8,216 nt of DNA from Opitutia bacterium UBA6410 (GCA_002437405.1 DJPO01000015.1:1-8216), one strand, 5' to 3'; counted from the stretch's first letter, positions 1 through 6,141 are shown. The notes: generated from the letters alone by a model not told the origin. A program made the numbers and translations.

Positions 1-45
1 AGCCGCGCTGTCTAGGCGCGTCAAATTGCCGTTCAGACAGCGGCT
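1..45 (+). repeat. Short inverted repeat overlapping the left arm of the long hairpin
   Basis: Bases 1-13 (AGCCGCGCTGTCT) pair with 35-45 (AGACAGCGGCT) in 11 Watson-Crick pairs, with a 2-base bulge at 7-8. The 3' arm of this hairpin is also the left arm of the 15-136 hairpin, so the two folds exclude each other in one molecule. Bases 5-13 also resemble part of the right arm (109-116), so they may instead belong to another copy of the element lying to the left of the window. Function unknown. Confidence 0.6.
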
Positions 46-136
46 TTGGGCTTGGGACGCGATGGCGTGCGTACTTAAGTACGTACCCATTGCGGCACAA
101 GCCCGAAACGCTGTATCAACGGTGATTTCACGCGCC
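15..136 (+). repeat. Long imperfect hairpin of about 122 nt (unknown structured element)
   Basis: The whole stretch is one imperfect inverted repeat centred between 76 and 77, on the perfect palindrome CGTACTTAAGTACG (70-83). I count 49 Watson-Crick pairs, 5 G-T pairs (69/84, 61/91, 47/105, 28/123, 27/124), 5 mismatches (57/95, 55/97, 36/115, 34/117, 22/129), one bulge (66) and one small loop (43-44 against 108). The outer stem 15-21/130-136 and the segments 48-54/98-104 and 37-42/109-114 are unbroken. No T-run follows, so it is not a classical terminator. No coding frame is evident. It could be a folded RNA, a palindromic mobile repeat (MITE or REP-like) or a decayed element. The integron attC core motifs (RYYYAAC and GTTRRRY) are not seen at its ends. 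The fold is certain by inspection; the role is not. Confidence 0.8.
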
Positions 137-167
137 CAAAAAACCTTCCGCACTGGAACCAACCCCC

Positions 168-674
168 ATGTTAAAAAAATTTGATGTTTTGAGTCTTTCG
201 GAAAATTCTGCCAAATTGATCGGAAACGATTGGCTGCTGATTTCGGCGGGATCCCGCGATAAATTTAATACCATGACCGCCAGCTGGGGGTCTTTCGGAT
301 TTATGTGGAATAAACCCGCATTCTTCGTGTTCGTCCGCCCCACCCGCTATACCTACCAGTTTATGGAAGCCCGCGACGAATTTACCGTCTGCGTCCTGCC
401 CGAATCCGAACGCAACGCCCTTAAAATCTGCGGTACTAAATCGGGACGCGATTGCGATAAAATCGCCCTCGCAGGCCTCACTCCCGAATTCACCGAAAAC
501 GGCAACCCATATTTCGCCCAGTCCCGCTTGGTCTTCGAATGCCGCAAGGCTTATTCGCAGATGATGGACGCCGCGTCGTTTGTCGATAAATCGCTCGTCG
601 AACGTTGGTACGGCGACTCCAATTTCCACAGAATGTACGTCGGCGTCGTCGAAAACGCCTATGTGAAGCAATAG
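168..674 (+). CDS. Flavin reductase-family protein (FMN-binding split barrel)
   Basis: A 168-residue protein of the flavin reductase-like family, cytosolic and probably FMN-binding. Members reduce or carry flavin for partner enzymes; the substrate here cannot be told. The family signature is visible: FNTMTASWG at residues 33-41 (flavin-binding strand and loop), the FVFVRPTRYTY segment at about 53-63, EFTVCVLP at 71-78 and a GTKSGRDCDK loop at 89-98. Length is typical for the single-domain short members and the protein is complete. The ATG at 168 fits the expected N-terminus (MLKKFDVLSLSENSAKLIG). No convincing Shine-Dalgarno precedes it. The long hairpin at 15-136 ends 31 bases upstream, so any transcript from further left would carry it in its leader. 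The helicase gene follows after 15 bases, suggesting cotranscription without implying a shared function. Confidence 0.85.
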   Translation: MLKKFDVLSLSENSAKLIGNDWLLISAGSRDKFNTMTASWGSFGFMWNKPAFFVFVRPTRYTYQFMEARDEFTVCVLPESERNALKICGTKSGRDCDKIALAGLTPEFTENGNPYFAQSRLVFECRKAYSQMMDAASFVDKSLVERWYGDSNFHRMYVGVVENAYVKQ

Positions 675-689
675 CCGCAGGGCGCGCGC

Positions 690-3089
690 ATGGCGGAATT
701 CGGACAGACTTTCCGCGTGCCCGATTTCTGGCAGGCGGAGGCGGTCGCGCACCTGAAGGCGGGGCGCGACGTCGTCCTGCACGCGCCGACGGGGACGGGC
801 AAAACTTTTGTCTTCGAATCGTACTTCGCCCAATACGGCTCTCGCGCGACATTTACCGTCCCGACCCGCGCGTTGGCAAACGACAAATACGCCCAATGGT
901 TGGCGGAGGGCTGGCGCGTCGGAATCTCGACGGGCGACAGGCTCGAAAACCCCGACGCCCCGCTGCTTGTCGCAACCCTCGAAACTCGCCGCGAGAGCAT
1001 TCTTTCGGGCGAAATGCGCGGACTTTTCGTAATCGACGAATACCAGCTTTTGGGCGACGAATCGCGCGGGGCTGCGTACGAAACCACAATAGCAGCCCTC
1101 CCTCGCGGCTGCCAGCTGCTTTTGATGAGCGGAAGCGTCGAAAACAGCGCGGACGTAGTCAAGTGGCTCAGGCGGATTGGGCGCGACGCCGTACTCGTGC
1201 GGCACGATACCCGCGCCGTCCCGATTGAGGAGGTCTGCGCGGCGGCGTTGTCCGAAACTTCCGCAAGGGGAATCCGCGGATTCTGGCCGAATATTGTCCA
1301 ACGCGCGTACGAGGCGGATATGTGCCCGCTGCTGATTTTCGCGCCCAAACGCCGCGACGCCGAAGCTATAGCCGAGTCGCTCGCCGAGCAGCTGCCGTGC
1401 CGCGATTTTCTGAAAATCCCGCGCGAGATTGACTCCGCCGCAGGCAAGACGCTTTCGCGGCTGATAAAACGCGGCATAGCGTACCACCACAGCGGGCTGA
1501 CGGCATTCCGCCGCGCCGGGATTGTCGAGAAGCTCGCGCGCGACGGACTTTTAAAGGCGGTCGTCGCCACCACGGGGCTCGGCGCGGGCGTGAATTTTTC
1601 GATGAAGAGCGTGATAGTCGCCGACAGGGAGTACGAGACCCCCGACGGTGCAAAACTCCTTCGCCCCGACGAACTTTTGCAAATGTACGGCAGGGCGGGG
1701 CGTCGGGGCAAGGATACGCTCGGGTACGCGATAACCATTCCGTCGAAGCCGTCGCTTTCGCAGGCGCACACGCTCTTTTTGTCGCGCGCGGATTTCGTGG
1801 ACTGGCCTGCGATTTTGCGGATTATGGACTCCTGCCCGATTCGCACGGCGTCCGCCCGCGCCGCCGCCGCGTCCGATTTCTGCTCGCGCCTGTTTACGGA
1901 AAATCCGCCCGATTTGGGCTTCGGCGGCATCGGGATTTCCGAAAAGCCGTGCGCAAATGCGCCGAAAAAGGACGTCGGCGGGCGCGTGGAAATCCTCAAT
2001 TCGCGCGGGCTTTGGGAACGCCGCAAGCCCAAGTGCTCCGCGCGCATAGGCGAAACGCTCTTCCGCGACGGCGAAAAATGGACGGGGTTCGACACCTGCG
2101 CCCGCGCCGTAAAATCGCTGAAACTCGGGGCGGTTTGCAGACTCGCGGACGGGCGGTTCGGGCTTTTGATTGAAGTCGCCAAACCCGCGAAAACGCAGGA
2201 AAGGTGGTCGGCGACCCGCCCGCTCCAAAAAATGCTCCGCAGCAGCGTCGGGCGCGTTGCGGGCAATCCGCTTTCCGCCCCCGAATTTTCCCTGAAGAAT
2301 CTGAAGCGCAATCTGCCAAAATACGTTTGCGCGGCATTCGCGGGCGCGAAATGCGCGGACATTTCCGTCGGAGCGGACTCGCTCGTGCGCGCGCGCATAG
2401 ACTTGTCCGACGCACAAATCGAGGCGTTCGCGGACGGGTACGGCGCGCGGCTTTTCAATCCGCCGTCGCGCTCGGCGGACGTTTCGGGCGAATGGAATTT
2501 CGGGAAGCTCGCGGGCTTCGAAAGCGGAATCGGCAGGGGCGACACGCCCGTCGCGATTTGGCGCAGGCTCGGGCTCGTGGATTCCGAGCTTGCCCCGACC
2601 CGCAAGGGCAGGATTTTCTCCTATTTTTCAAAGGGCGAGGGCTTGGCGATTGCCGCCGCGCTCGAGGACGAATCGTACGCCGTGGAGGATATCGCGTTCG
2701 ATTTGGCGAATTTGCGCGCGGGGCGGCGTTTCGCGCTCTCCGCTCCGAAAACCGATCCGTCTTCGAGAATCGGCGACGTCTGCTCCGTCGCGTGTTTCGG
2801 GGCGACGGTAAAGGGATATTTGCGCGCGGGAGTCCCGACCGAATACGGAGCGGGAGCGTCGGAGGTAATGCGCGAGCTCCGCGCGGGCGTCGCCGCCTCG
2901 AATCTCGAAACCCCGACACTCACGCGCGGGGACATCGAGCGCGCGCGGCTCGAGTGGGAGAGCCTGATGCGCCACACAGTCCGCGCCCCCGATATGCCGT
3001 TCGACAGGTGGACGGCATTAAAGCGCGAGTGCTCAAAGCTTTTGGGCGATTGCCGCGCAACCGAAAATTTCATAAAACGCGCTTTTTGA
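690..3089 (+). CDS. Ski2-like superfamily 2 DExH-type helicase
   Basis: A 799-residue ATP-dependent nucleic acid helicase. Ordered motifs are clear: Walker A APTGTGKT (32-39), motif Ia VPTRALANDKY (57-67), Walker B VIDEYQ (114-119), motif III SGS (147-149), RGIAYHHSGL (261-270), motif V ATTGLGAGVN (293-302) and motif VI QMYGRAGRRG (331-340). AYHHSGL and QMYGRAGRRG are hallmarks of the Ski2/Brr2/Hel308 group. Two positions are atypical: DEYQ where DExH or DEVH is usual, and SGS where SAT is usual. After the two RecA folds come about 450 residues that I cannot assign confidently. The segment near 618-680 (WRRLGLVDSELAPTRKGR onward) has the feel of a winged-helix or ratchet region. The ATG at 690 places Walker A at residue 32, with only a short N-terminal lead, and a weak GCAGGG lies 7 bases upstream. 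The gene follows the flavin reductase by 15 bases. The substrate (RNA or DNA) is unknown. It lacks the metal-binding or nuclease domains that would suggest a defence role. Confidence 0.85.
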   Translation: MAEFGQTFRVPDFWQAEAVAHLKAGRDVVLHAPTGTGKTFVFESYFAQYGSRATFTVPTRALANDKYAQWLAEGWRVGISTGDRLENPDAPLLVATLETRRESILSGEMRGLFVIDEYQLLGDESRGAAYETTIAALPRGCQLLLMSGSVENSADVVKWLRRIGRDAVLVRHDTRAVPIEEVCAAALSETSARGIRGFWPNIVQRAYEADMCPLLIFAPKRRDAEAIAESLAEQLPCRDFLKIPREIDSAAGKTLSRLIKRGIAYHHSGLTAFRRAGIVEKLARDGLLKAVVATTGLGAGVNFSMKSVIVADREYETPDGAKLLRPDELLQMYGRAGRRGKDTLGYAITIPSKPSLSQAHTLFLSRADFVDWPAILRIMDSCPIRTASARAAAASDFCSRLFTENPPDLGFGGIGISEKPCANAPKKDVGGRVEILNSRGLWERRKPKCSARIGETLFRDGEKWTGFDTCARAVKSLKLGAVCRLADGRFGLLIEVAKPAKTQERWSATRPLQKMLRSSVGRVAGNPLSAPEFSLKNLKRNLPKYVCAAFAGAKCADISVGADSLVRARIDLSDAQIEAFADGYGARLFNPPSRSADVSGEWNFGKLAGFESGIGRGDTPVAIWRRLGLVDSELAPTRKGRIFSYFSKGEGLAIAAALEDESYAVEDIAFDLANLRAGRRFALSAPKTDPSSRIGDVCSVACFGATVKGYLRAGVPTEYGAGASEVMRELRAGVAASNLETPTLTRGDIERARLEWESLMRHTVRAPDMPFDRWTALKRECSKLLGDCRATENFIKRAF

Positions 3090-3111
3090 TGTTGCAAAAT
3101 CCGCGCCCATA

Positions 3112-3131
3112 CATTGACTTGAAAGTCAATG
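3112..3131 (+). promoter_or_regulatory. Perfect 8-bp hairpin containing the rodZ-like start codon
   Basis: CATTGACT (3112-3119), loop TGAA (3120-3123) and AGTCAATG (3124-3131) form a perfect stem-loop whose last three bases are the ATG of the downstream gene. No good Shine-Dalgarno is present; only GAAAG at 3121-3125, itself inside the hairpin. In the mRNA the fold would hide the start codon, and in DNA the dyad could be a protein-binding site. The structure is seen directly; a regulatory role is inferred. Confidence 0.5.
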
Positions 3132-3953
3132 AAGAACTTGGGCGAAAAATTGACCGAAGCGAGAAACGCAATGGGTCTTAGCGTGCGCGATGTCGCCGAC
3201 CAGACCCGCCTGCGTATCGACGATATCGAGAAAATGGAATCGGGCGAATTTAATATCAATCTGCCCGAAATATACAGGCGCGGATTTTTGAAAATCTATG
3301 CGGCGTTTCTGAAGCTGAACGTGGACGAGGTTCTCGCCGAATACACGGCTTTGCAGGCGGCGCGCGCGGGCGGACACAAGCCCAAGCGTCTGCTCGAGCG
3401 CATTGCGGCGAACTCCCCGAGGGAGGTCGAGCCCCCCACGCCCGTTGACTCGCGCTACGGCGACGAGGACGAATCCGAGCCCGAACAGTCGTCCGACGAA
3501 CAGATGAAATACATCAAGCTCGGGGCGATTTTCGCGGGCGTGATTCTTACGGTTGTCGTGATAATTTTCGGCGTTTCGGCACTCGTGCGCCCCAACGCGC
3601 CCGAGGAAAATCCCGACTTGGCGGCCTCCGCGCCGATTGCGACCCAACCCGCAGCCCAGCCCGCCGCTCCCGCTGCTTCCGCTCCCGTAAAGGAAAATCT
3701 CCTGACCGTGTCGGCTCTGCGCGATACATACGTCACGGTTTTCTTTATAAACGACAAAGCCAACCCCCTCTACACGGGTTCGCTTGCCGCGGGCGAAAAA
3801 AAGGACTTTAAATTTAGAACTACCGTGAGCGTGAATACTTCCGACGCCCAAAATATCGAAATATTCCGAAACGGCCAAAAGCTCGACTTGTCGGGCGGCA
3901 AGGGTGTCCAGCCCAAGGGTATTTGCAGCTTCTCGATAGCCCCGAAAAATTAG
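3129..3953 (+). CDS. RodZ-like helix-turn-helix membrane protein
   Basis: A 274-residue protein with the RodZ architecture. Residues 3-70 form a cytoplasmic XRE-like helix-turn-helix (LGEKLTEARNAMGLSVRDVA, then LPEIYRRGFLKIYAAFLKL). An acidic linker (about 107-125) leads to one membrane span near 129-152 (LGAIFAGVILTVVVIIFGVS). A Pro/Ala-rich stretch (about 156-188) then precedes a C-terminal beta-type domain (about 190-274) resembling DUF4115. RodZ links MreB to the elongation machinery and keeps rod shape. Here the role is inferred from architecture, and some bacteria use such proteins differently. The ATG at 3129 gives the usual N-terminus; the next Met (residue 15) would cut into the first helix. 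The gene lies 39 bases after the helicase and is followed by a strong terminator, so it probably ends a transcription unit. Its start codon lies in a hairpin. Confidence 0.78.
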   Translation: MKNLGEKLTEARNAMGLSVRDVADQTRLRIDDIEKMESGEFNINLPEIYRRGFLKIYAAFLKLNVDEVLAEYTALQAARAGGHKPKRLLERIAANSPREVEPPTPVDSRYGDEDESEPEQSSDEQMKYIKLGAIFAGVILTVVVIIFGVSALVRPNAPEENPDLAASAPIATQPAAQPAAPAASAPVKENLLTVSALRDTYVTVFFINDKANPLYTGSLAAGEKKDFKFRTTVSVNTSDAQNIEIFRNGQKLDLSGGKGVQPKGICSFSIAPKN

Positions 3954-3975
3954 TTCGCGGCGGAAGCGGTTTTGC

Positions 3976-4029
3976 GGATTGCGCGTCCGCCCGACGGACA
4001 AGGCGGGGCGCAATCCTTTTTTATTTTTT
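3976..4029 (+). terminator. Rho-independent terminator after the rodZ-like gene
   Basis: GGATTGCGC (3976-3984) pairs perfectly with GCGCAATCC (4008-4016). Inside it sits a second small stem, GTCCG (3985-3989) with CGGAC (3995-3999). The stem is followed at once by a T-rich tract, TTTTTTATTTTTT (4017-4029). It lies 23 bases after the rodZ-like stop codon and 20 bases before the next start codon. Confidence 0.85.
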
Positions 4030-4049
4030 AAAAGAGGAAAGAAAAAAAT

Positions 4050-4352
4050 ATGCTTACACACGTTGTGATTTTCAGAACGAGAAACGCCGATAAGGTGCAG
4101 CTAATCCGCGACGGCGTCGAGACCCTGCGGGCAATCGACGGCGTAAAATTCTTCCACTGCGGCGTTCCGAACCCGAGCGAACGTCCGGTCGTGGACGACT
4201 TTTTCGACGTCGCGATAGTGGTCGCCTTCGAAAACGGCGAAGAGGGGCTGAAGCGTTATGCGACACACCCCGTTCACGTCAATTTCGTGGAAAACTATCT
4301 AAAACCCGCGGGCGGAAAACTTTTGGTCTACGACATCACGGACGAAAAATAA
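4050..4352 (+). CDS. Dabb-family (stress-responsive A/B barrel) protein
   Basis: A 100-residue protein matching the Dabb dimeric alpha/beta-barrel family: an MLTHVVIFR first strand, a central strand with FDVAIVVAFE (residues 52-61), and the conserved YATHPVHVNFVENYLKP helix (70-86) with H73 and H76. Bacterial members are small cytosolic proteins, mostly of unknown function. Some relatives are enzymes or stress-induced, so the name should not be read as a proven stress role. This gene has the clearest ribosome-binding site in the window, AGAGGA at 4033-4038, 11 bases before the ATG. The terminator of the preceding gene ends only 20 bases upstream, leaving no room for an ordinary promoter after it. 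A long repeat-rich gap follows. Confidence 0.85.
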   Translation: MLTHVVIFRTRNADKVQLIRDGVETLRAIDGVKFFHCGVPNPSERPVVDDFFDVAIVVAFENGEEGLKRYATHPVHVNFVENYLKPAGGKLLVYDITDEK

Positions 4353-4423
4353 AAACACCCGAAATTTTCGACAAACGGCAGCGGCAATCCGCCAGATAGC
4401 GGCGGAAAATTGTCAAAGCCCAA

Positions 4424-4535
4424 GATAAAACAAAAATCGCAATACAACGGCGATAAAAACTCCGCAAACAGCGGCGGGATAAAACCCCCGCAGGGCAGTA
4501 GCGAGGATAAACCCCCGCAAAGTCGGGGGATAAAA
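4424..4535. repeat. Degenerate array of five GATAAA units
   Basis: GATAAA occurs at 4424, 4452, 4478, 4506 and 4529, spaced 28, 26, 28 and 23 bases apart. Each copy is followed by a short C-rich motif ending in CGC (for example ACTCCGCA, ACCCCCGCA, CCCCCGCA, TCCGCG). Several of these motifs form the 5' arm of a small hairpin. The spacers are not conserved, so it is not a CRISPR array. It may be decayed tandem repeats or a series of binding sites. Confidence 0.55.
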
Positions 4536-4571
4536 TCCGCGCCCTGTCGCGGAAACCAACAATCCTCCGCA

Positions 4572-4667
4572 GGGGATAGGCAATATTGGCTTCGCCAATC
4601 GCCATAAGGGGAAAAATACCCATGACGGGGGATAGGCGACATTGGCTTCGCCAATCGCCGTAAGGGG
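4572..4667. repeat. Two 40-nt direct repeats with internal hairpin
   Basis: Copies at 4572-4611 and 4628-4667 are identical at 37 of 40 positions and repeat with a 56-base period. Each starts GGGGATAGGC, holds the hairpin ATTGGC-TTC-GCCAAT, and ends TAAGGGG. In the second copy GGCG and CGCC extend the stem across a 2-base bulge; the first copy has GGCA there and loses a pair. The form suggests a REP-like dispersed intergenic repeat. Confidence 0.7.
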
Positions 4668-4682
4668 GGCTATGCCCCCCTT
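4662..4682 (+). promoter_or_regulatory. 9-bp GC hairpin just before the CCA transferase start
   Basis: AAGGGGGGC (4662-4670), loop TAT (4671-4673) and GCCCCCCTT (4674-4682) form a perfect stem ending 8 bases before the ATG at 4691. It overlaps the end of the second 40-nt repeat. No T-run follows, so a terminator is unlikely. It sits where a ribosome-binding site would lie and could affect initiation. It may also be only part of the repeat. Confidence 0.5.
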
Positions 4683-4690
4683 CAATAAAG

Positions 4691-6064
4691 ATGGTAGAAC
4701 TTTGTAAGAAAGATTATGAGGCTTGCCGATGGATTGGGTCGGCGGCGGCAGAGATGGGCGGAAGAGCCTACCTCGTGGGCGGGTGCGTCCGCGACGGGCT
4801 GCTCGGCGTGTGCCCGAAAGACATAGATATAGAAGTCTACGGACTCACTCCGCCGCAAATCGAAAAAATGCTTTCGCGGCGTTTCCGATTTGAAATGGTC
4901 GGGAAGAGCTTCGGGGTCTGGATTCTGAAGGGGTTTCATATCGACGTTAGCGTACCGCGCACCGAGCGCAAAACGGGGCAGGGACACCGCGCATTCGACA
5001 TCGAATGCGACCCGTTTTTGTCGGTCGAGGCAGCCTGCGCGCGCAGGGATTTTACGATAAACGCAATGCTCTGCGACTGCCTTACGGGCGAAATTATCGA
5101 CCCATATTGCGGACGCTCCGACCTAAAGAATAAAATTTTGCGCCACACTTCGGGGAAGTTCGCGGAAGACCCGCTTCGCGTGCTGCGGGCTATGCAGTTT
5201 GTCGCGCGGTTTTCGCTCACACCCGCGCCCGAAACCGTCGAAATCTGCTCGAAAATCCCGTTTGAAAACCTCGCGCCCGAGCGCGTCTTTGAGGAATGGA
5301 AGAAGCTTGTTTTGAAGGGGTTGAAGATTTCGGACGGTCTGGCTTTCCTGCGCGACTGCGGCTGGATAAAATATTTCCCCGAACTCGCCAAGTGCGTCGG
5401 TTGCGAGCAAGATCCAGAGTGGCACCCCGAGGGCGATGTCTTCGCCCACACGGGTTTTTGTATGGACTATTTCGCCAAGACCCGCACGGGCGACGAACGC
5501 GAAGACTTGATTGTCGGGCTTGCTGTTCTCTGCCACGACTTCGGCAAACCGCTGTGTACGACAGTCGGCGACGACGGCAAAATCCACTCCTACGGGCACG
5601 ACATTTTGGGGGTTCGCCCGACCCGCTCGTTCCTCGAAAGAATGACGCGCGAAAAATCGCTCATCGAAGACGTCTGCGTTTTGGTCGAACGCCATATGGC
5701 GATTCTCGACCTCTGGCGCAGCAAGGCGGGGGACTCCGCAATCCGCAGGCTCGCGCGGAAAGTCGGGCGCATCGACAGGCTCGTGCGCGTCGACGACGCC
5801 GACCGCAACGGGCGTCCGCCAATCGAGGCGGAGGAATCGCCGCAGGGGGCGTGGATTTCCGAGCGCGCCCGCGAGCTGAGTGTCCGCGACTCCGCCCCCA
5901 AGCCGATTCTGATGGGGAGGCATCTGATTTCGCGCGGGCTCAAACCGTCCGCCGATTTCGCGAAAATCCTCTCCGACGCCTACGAGGCGCAGCTCGACGG
6001 CGCGTTTGCCGACACCGACGGCGCGCTCGGGTGGCTCGACGAAAGGCTGAAACAACAGTCTTGA
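4691..6064 (+). CDS. cca: CCA tRNA nucleotidyltransferase with HD domain
   Basis: A 457-residue class II nucleotidyltransferase that adds or repairs the CCA end of tRNAs. The head shows YLVGGCVRDGLLG (27-39) and the metal-binding DIDIEVYG (44-51, D44 and D46), with a third acidic residue in HIDVSVPR (D85). Next come RRDFTINAML (118-127) and EDPLRVLRAMQFVARF (159-174). A C-terminal HD phosphohydrolase domain follows: H243 in VFAHTGFCMDY, the HD pair H272-D273 in LCHDFGKP, then H289 and H293 in HSYGHD. The tail ILMGRHLISRGLKPSADFAK is typical of bacterial HD-type CCA enzymes, in which the HD domain may have phosphatase or phosphodiesterase activity. Poly(A) polymerases share the head domain, but the HD domain and tail favour a CCA enzyme. 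The ATG is preceded by AATAAAG rather than a good Shine-Dalgarno, and by a GC hairpin. The gene is complete. Confidence 0.88.
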   Translation: MVELCKKDYEACRWIGSAAAEMGGRAYLVGGCVRDGLLGVCPKDIDIEVYGLTPPQIEKMLSRRFRFEMVGKSFGVWILKGFHIDVSVPRTERKTGQGHRAFDIECDPFLSVEAACARRDFTINAMLCDCLTGEIIDPYCGRSDLKNKILRHTSGKFAEDPLRVLRAMQFVARFSLTPAPETVEICSKIPFENLAPERVFEEWKKLVLKGLKISDGLAFLRDCGWIKYFPELAKCVGCEQDPEWHPEGDVFAHTGFCMDYFAKTRTGDEREDLIVGLAVLCHDFGKPLCTTVGDDGKIHSYGHDILGVRPTRSFLERMTREKSLIEDVCVLVERHMAILDLWRSKAGDSAIRRLARKVGRIDRLVRVDDADRNGRPPIEAEESPQGAWISERARELSVRDSAPKPILMGRHLISRGLKPSADFAKILSDAYEAQLDGAFADTDGALGWLDERLKQQS

Positions 6065-6141
6065 ATTTTTCGGACAAATGTGCGATTTTAATACTTAGTG
6101 TGCGGACGCATTTTTCCGATATAAAATATTCGCTTATAAAT
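6065..6141 (+). promoter_or_regulatory. Possible promoter region of grpE-dnaJ
   Basis: A 77-base AT-rich gap. TATAAA at 6120-6125 is a plausible -10 box, and a second TATAAA lies at 6135-6140, too close to the ATG. The best -35 candidate, TTAGTG at 6095-6100, is poor and its spacing (19) is long. A direct repeat TGTGCG lies at 6079-6084 and 6099-6104, exactly 20 bases apart. No CIRCE element (TTAGCACTC-N9-GAGTGCTAA) is present, so HrcA control through CIRCE is not supported. No terminator for the upstream gene is seen. Confidence 0.25.

Larger units (their letters stand above)
4353..4690. other. Intergenic region made of short repeats and hairpins
   Basis: These 338 bases between the Dabb gene and the CCA transferase gene carry no gene I can support. 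They contain a spaced GATAAA array (4424-4535), small perfect hairpins (TCCGCC/GGCGGA at 4388-4406, CCGC/GCGG at 4462-4474, CCCCCG/CGGGGG at 4512-4529, TCCGCG/CGCGGA at 4536-4553), two 40-nt direct repeats (4572-4667) and a 9-bp GC-rich hairpin (4662-4682). No T-run follows any of these stems, so none is a clear terminator for the Dabb gene. Open frames crossing the region in several frames are translations of the repeats. Confidence 0.75.

Noticed and set aside
15..136. Integron attC site
   Set aside because: Size and imperfect symmetry fit, but no RYYYAAC and GTTRRRY core pair is found at the ends and no cassette array or integrase is visible.
659..2605. A 648-codon open frame antisense to the helicase gene, with other long antisense frames at 171-1490 and 1551-2417
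   Set aside because: They overlap a gene with clear helicase or flavin reductase motifs, show low-complexity Arg/Ser/Pro composition and no family motif. GC-rich biased codons leave few stops on the opposite strand.
690..3089. Helicase as part of a phage-defence system
   Set aside because: No nuclease, methyltransferase, SMC-like, TIR or other defence partner is adjacent; the flanking genes are housekeeping types.
3126..4061. A 311-codon antisense open frame over the rodZ-like gene
   Set aside because: It is a shadow of a gene with clear domain structure, spans its terminator and shows no recognisable motif.
4424..4667. CRISPR array
   Set aside because: Repeat units are degenerate, too short and irregularly spaced, spacers are not of uniform length, and no cas gene is present.
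4328..4685. Small open frames of 65-108 codons on both strands in the repeat region
   Set aside because: Several overlapping frames are open at once and translate the same repeats (for example GFYPP-like patterns). No start signal or family motif supports them.
5296..6141. In-frame upstream extension of grpE lying within the CCA transferase gene
   Set aside because: The extension is Arg-rich and is the +1 shadow of the cca gene. GrpE similarity begins only after the ATG at 6142.
6065..6141. CIRCE element upstream of grpE
   Set aside because: Neither TTAGCACTC nor its inverted partner GAGTGCTAA is present.
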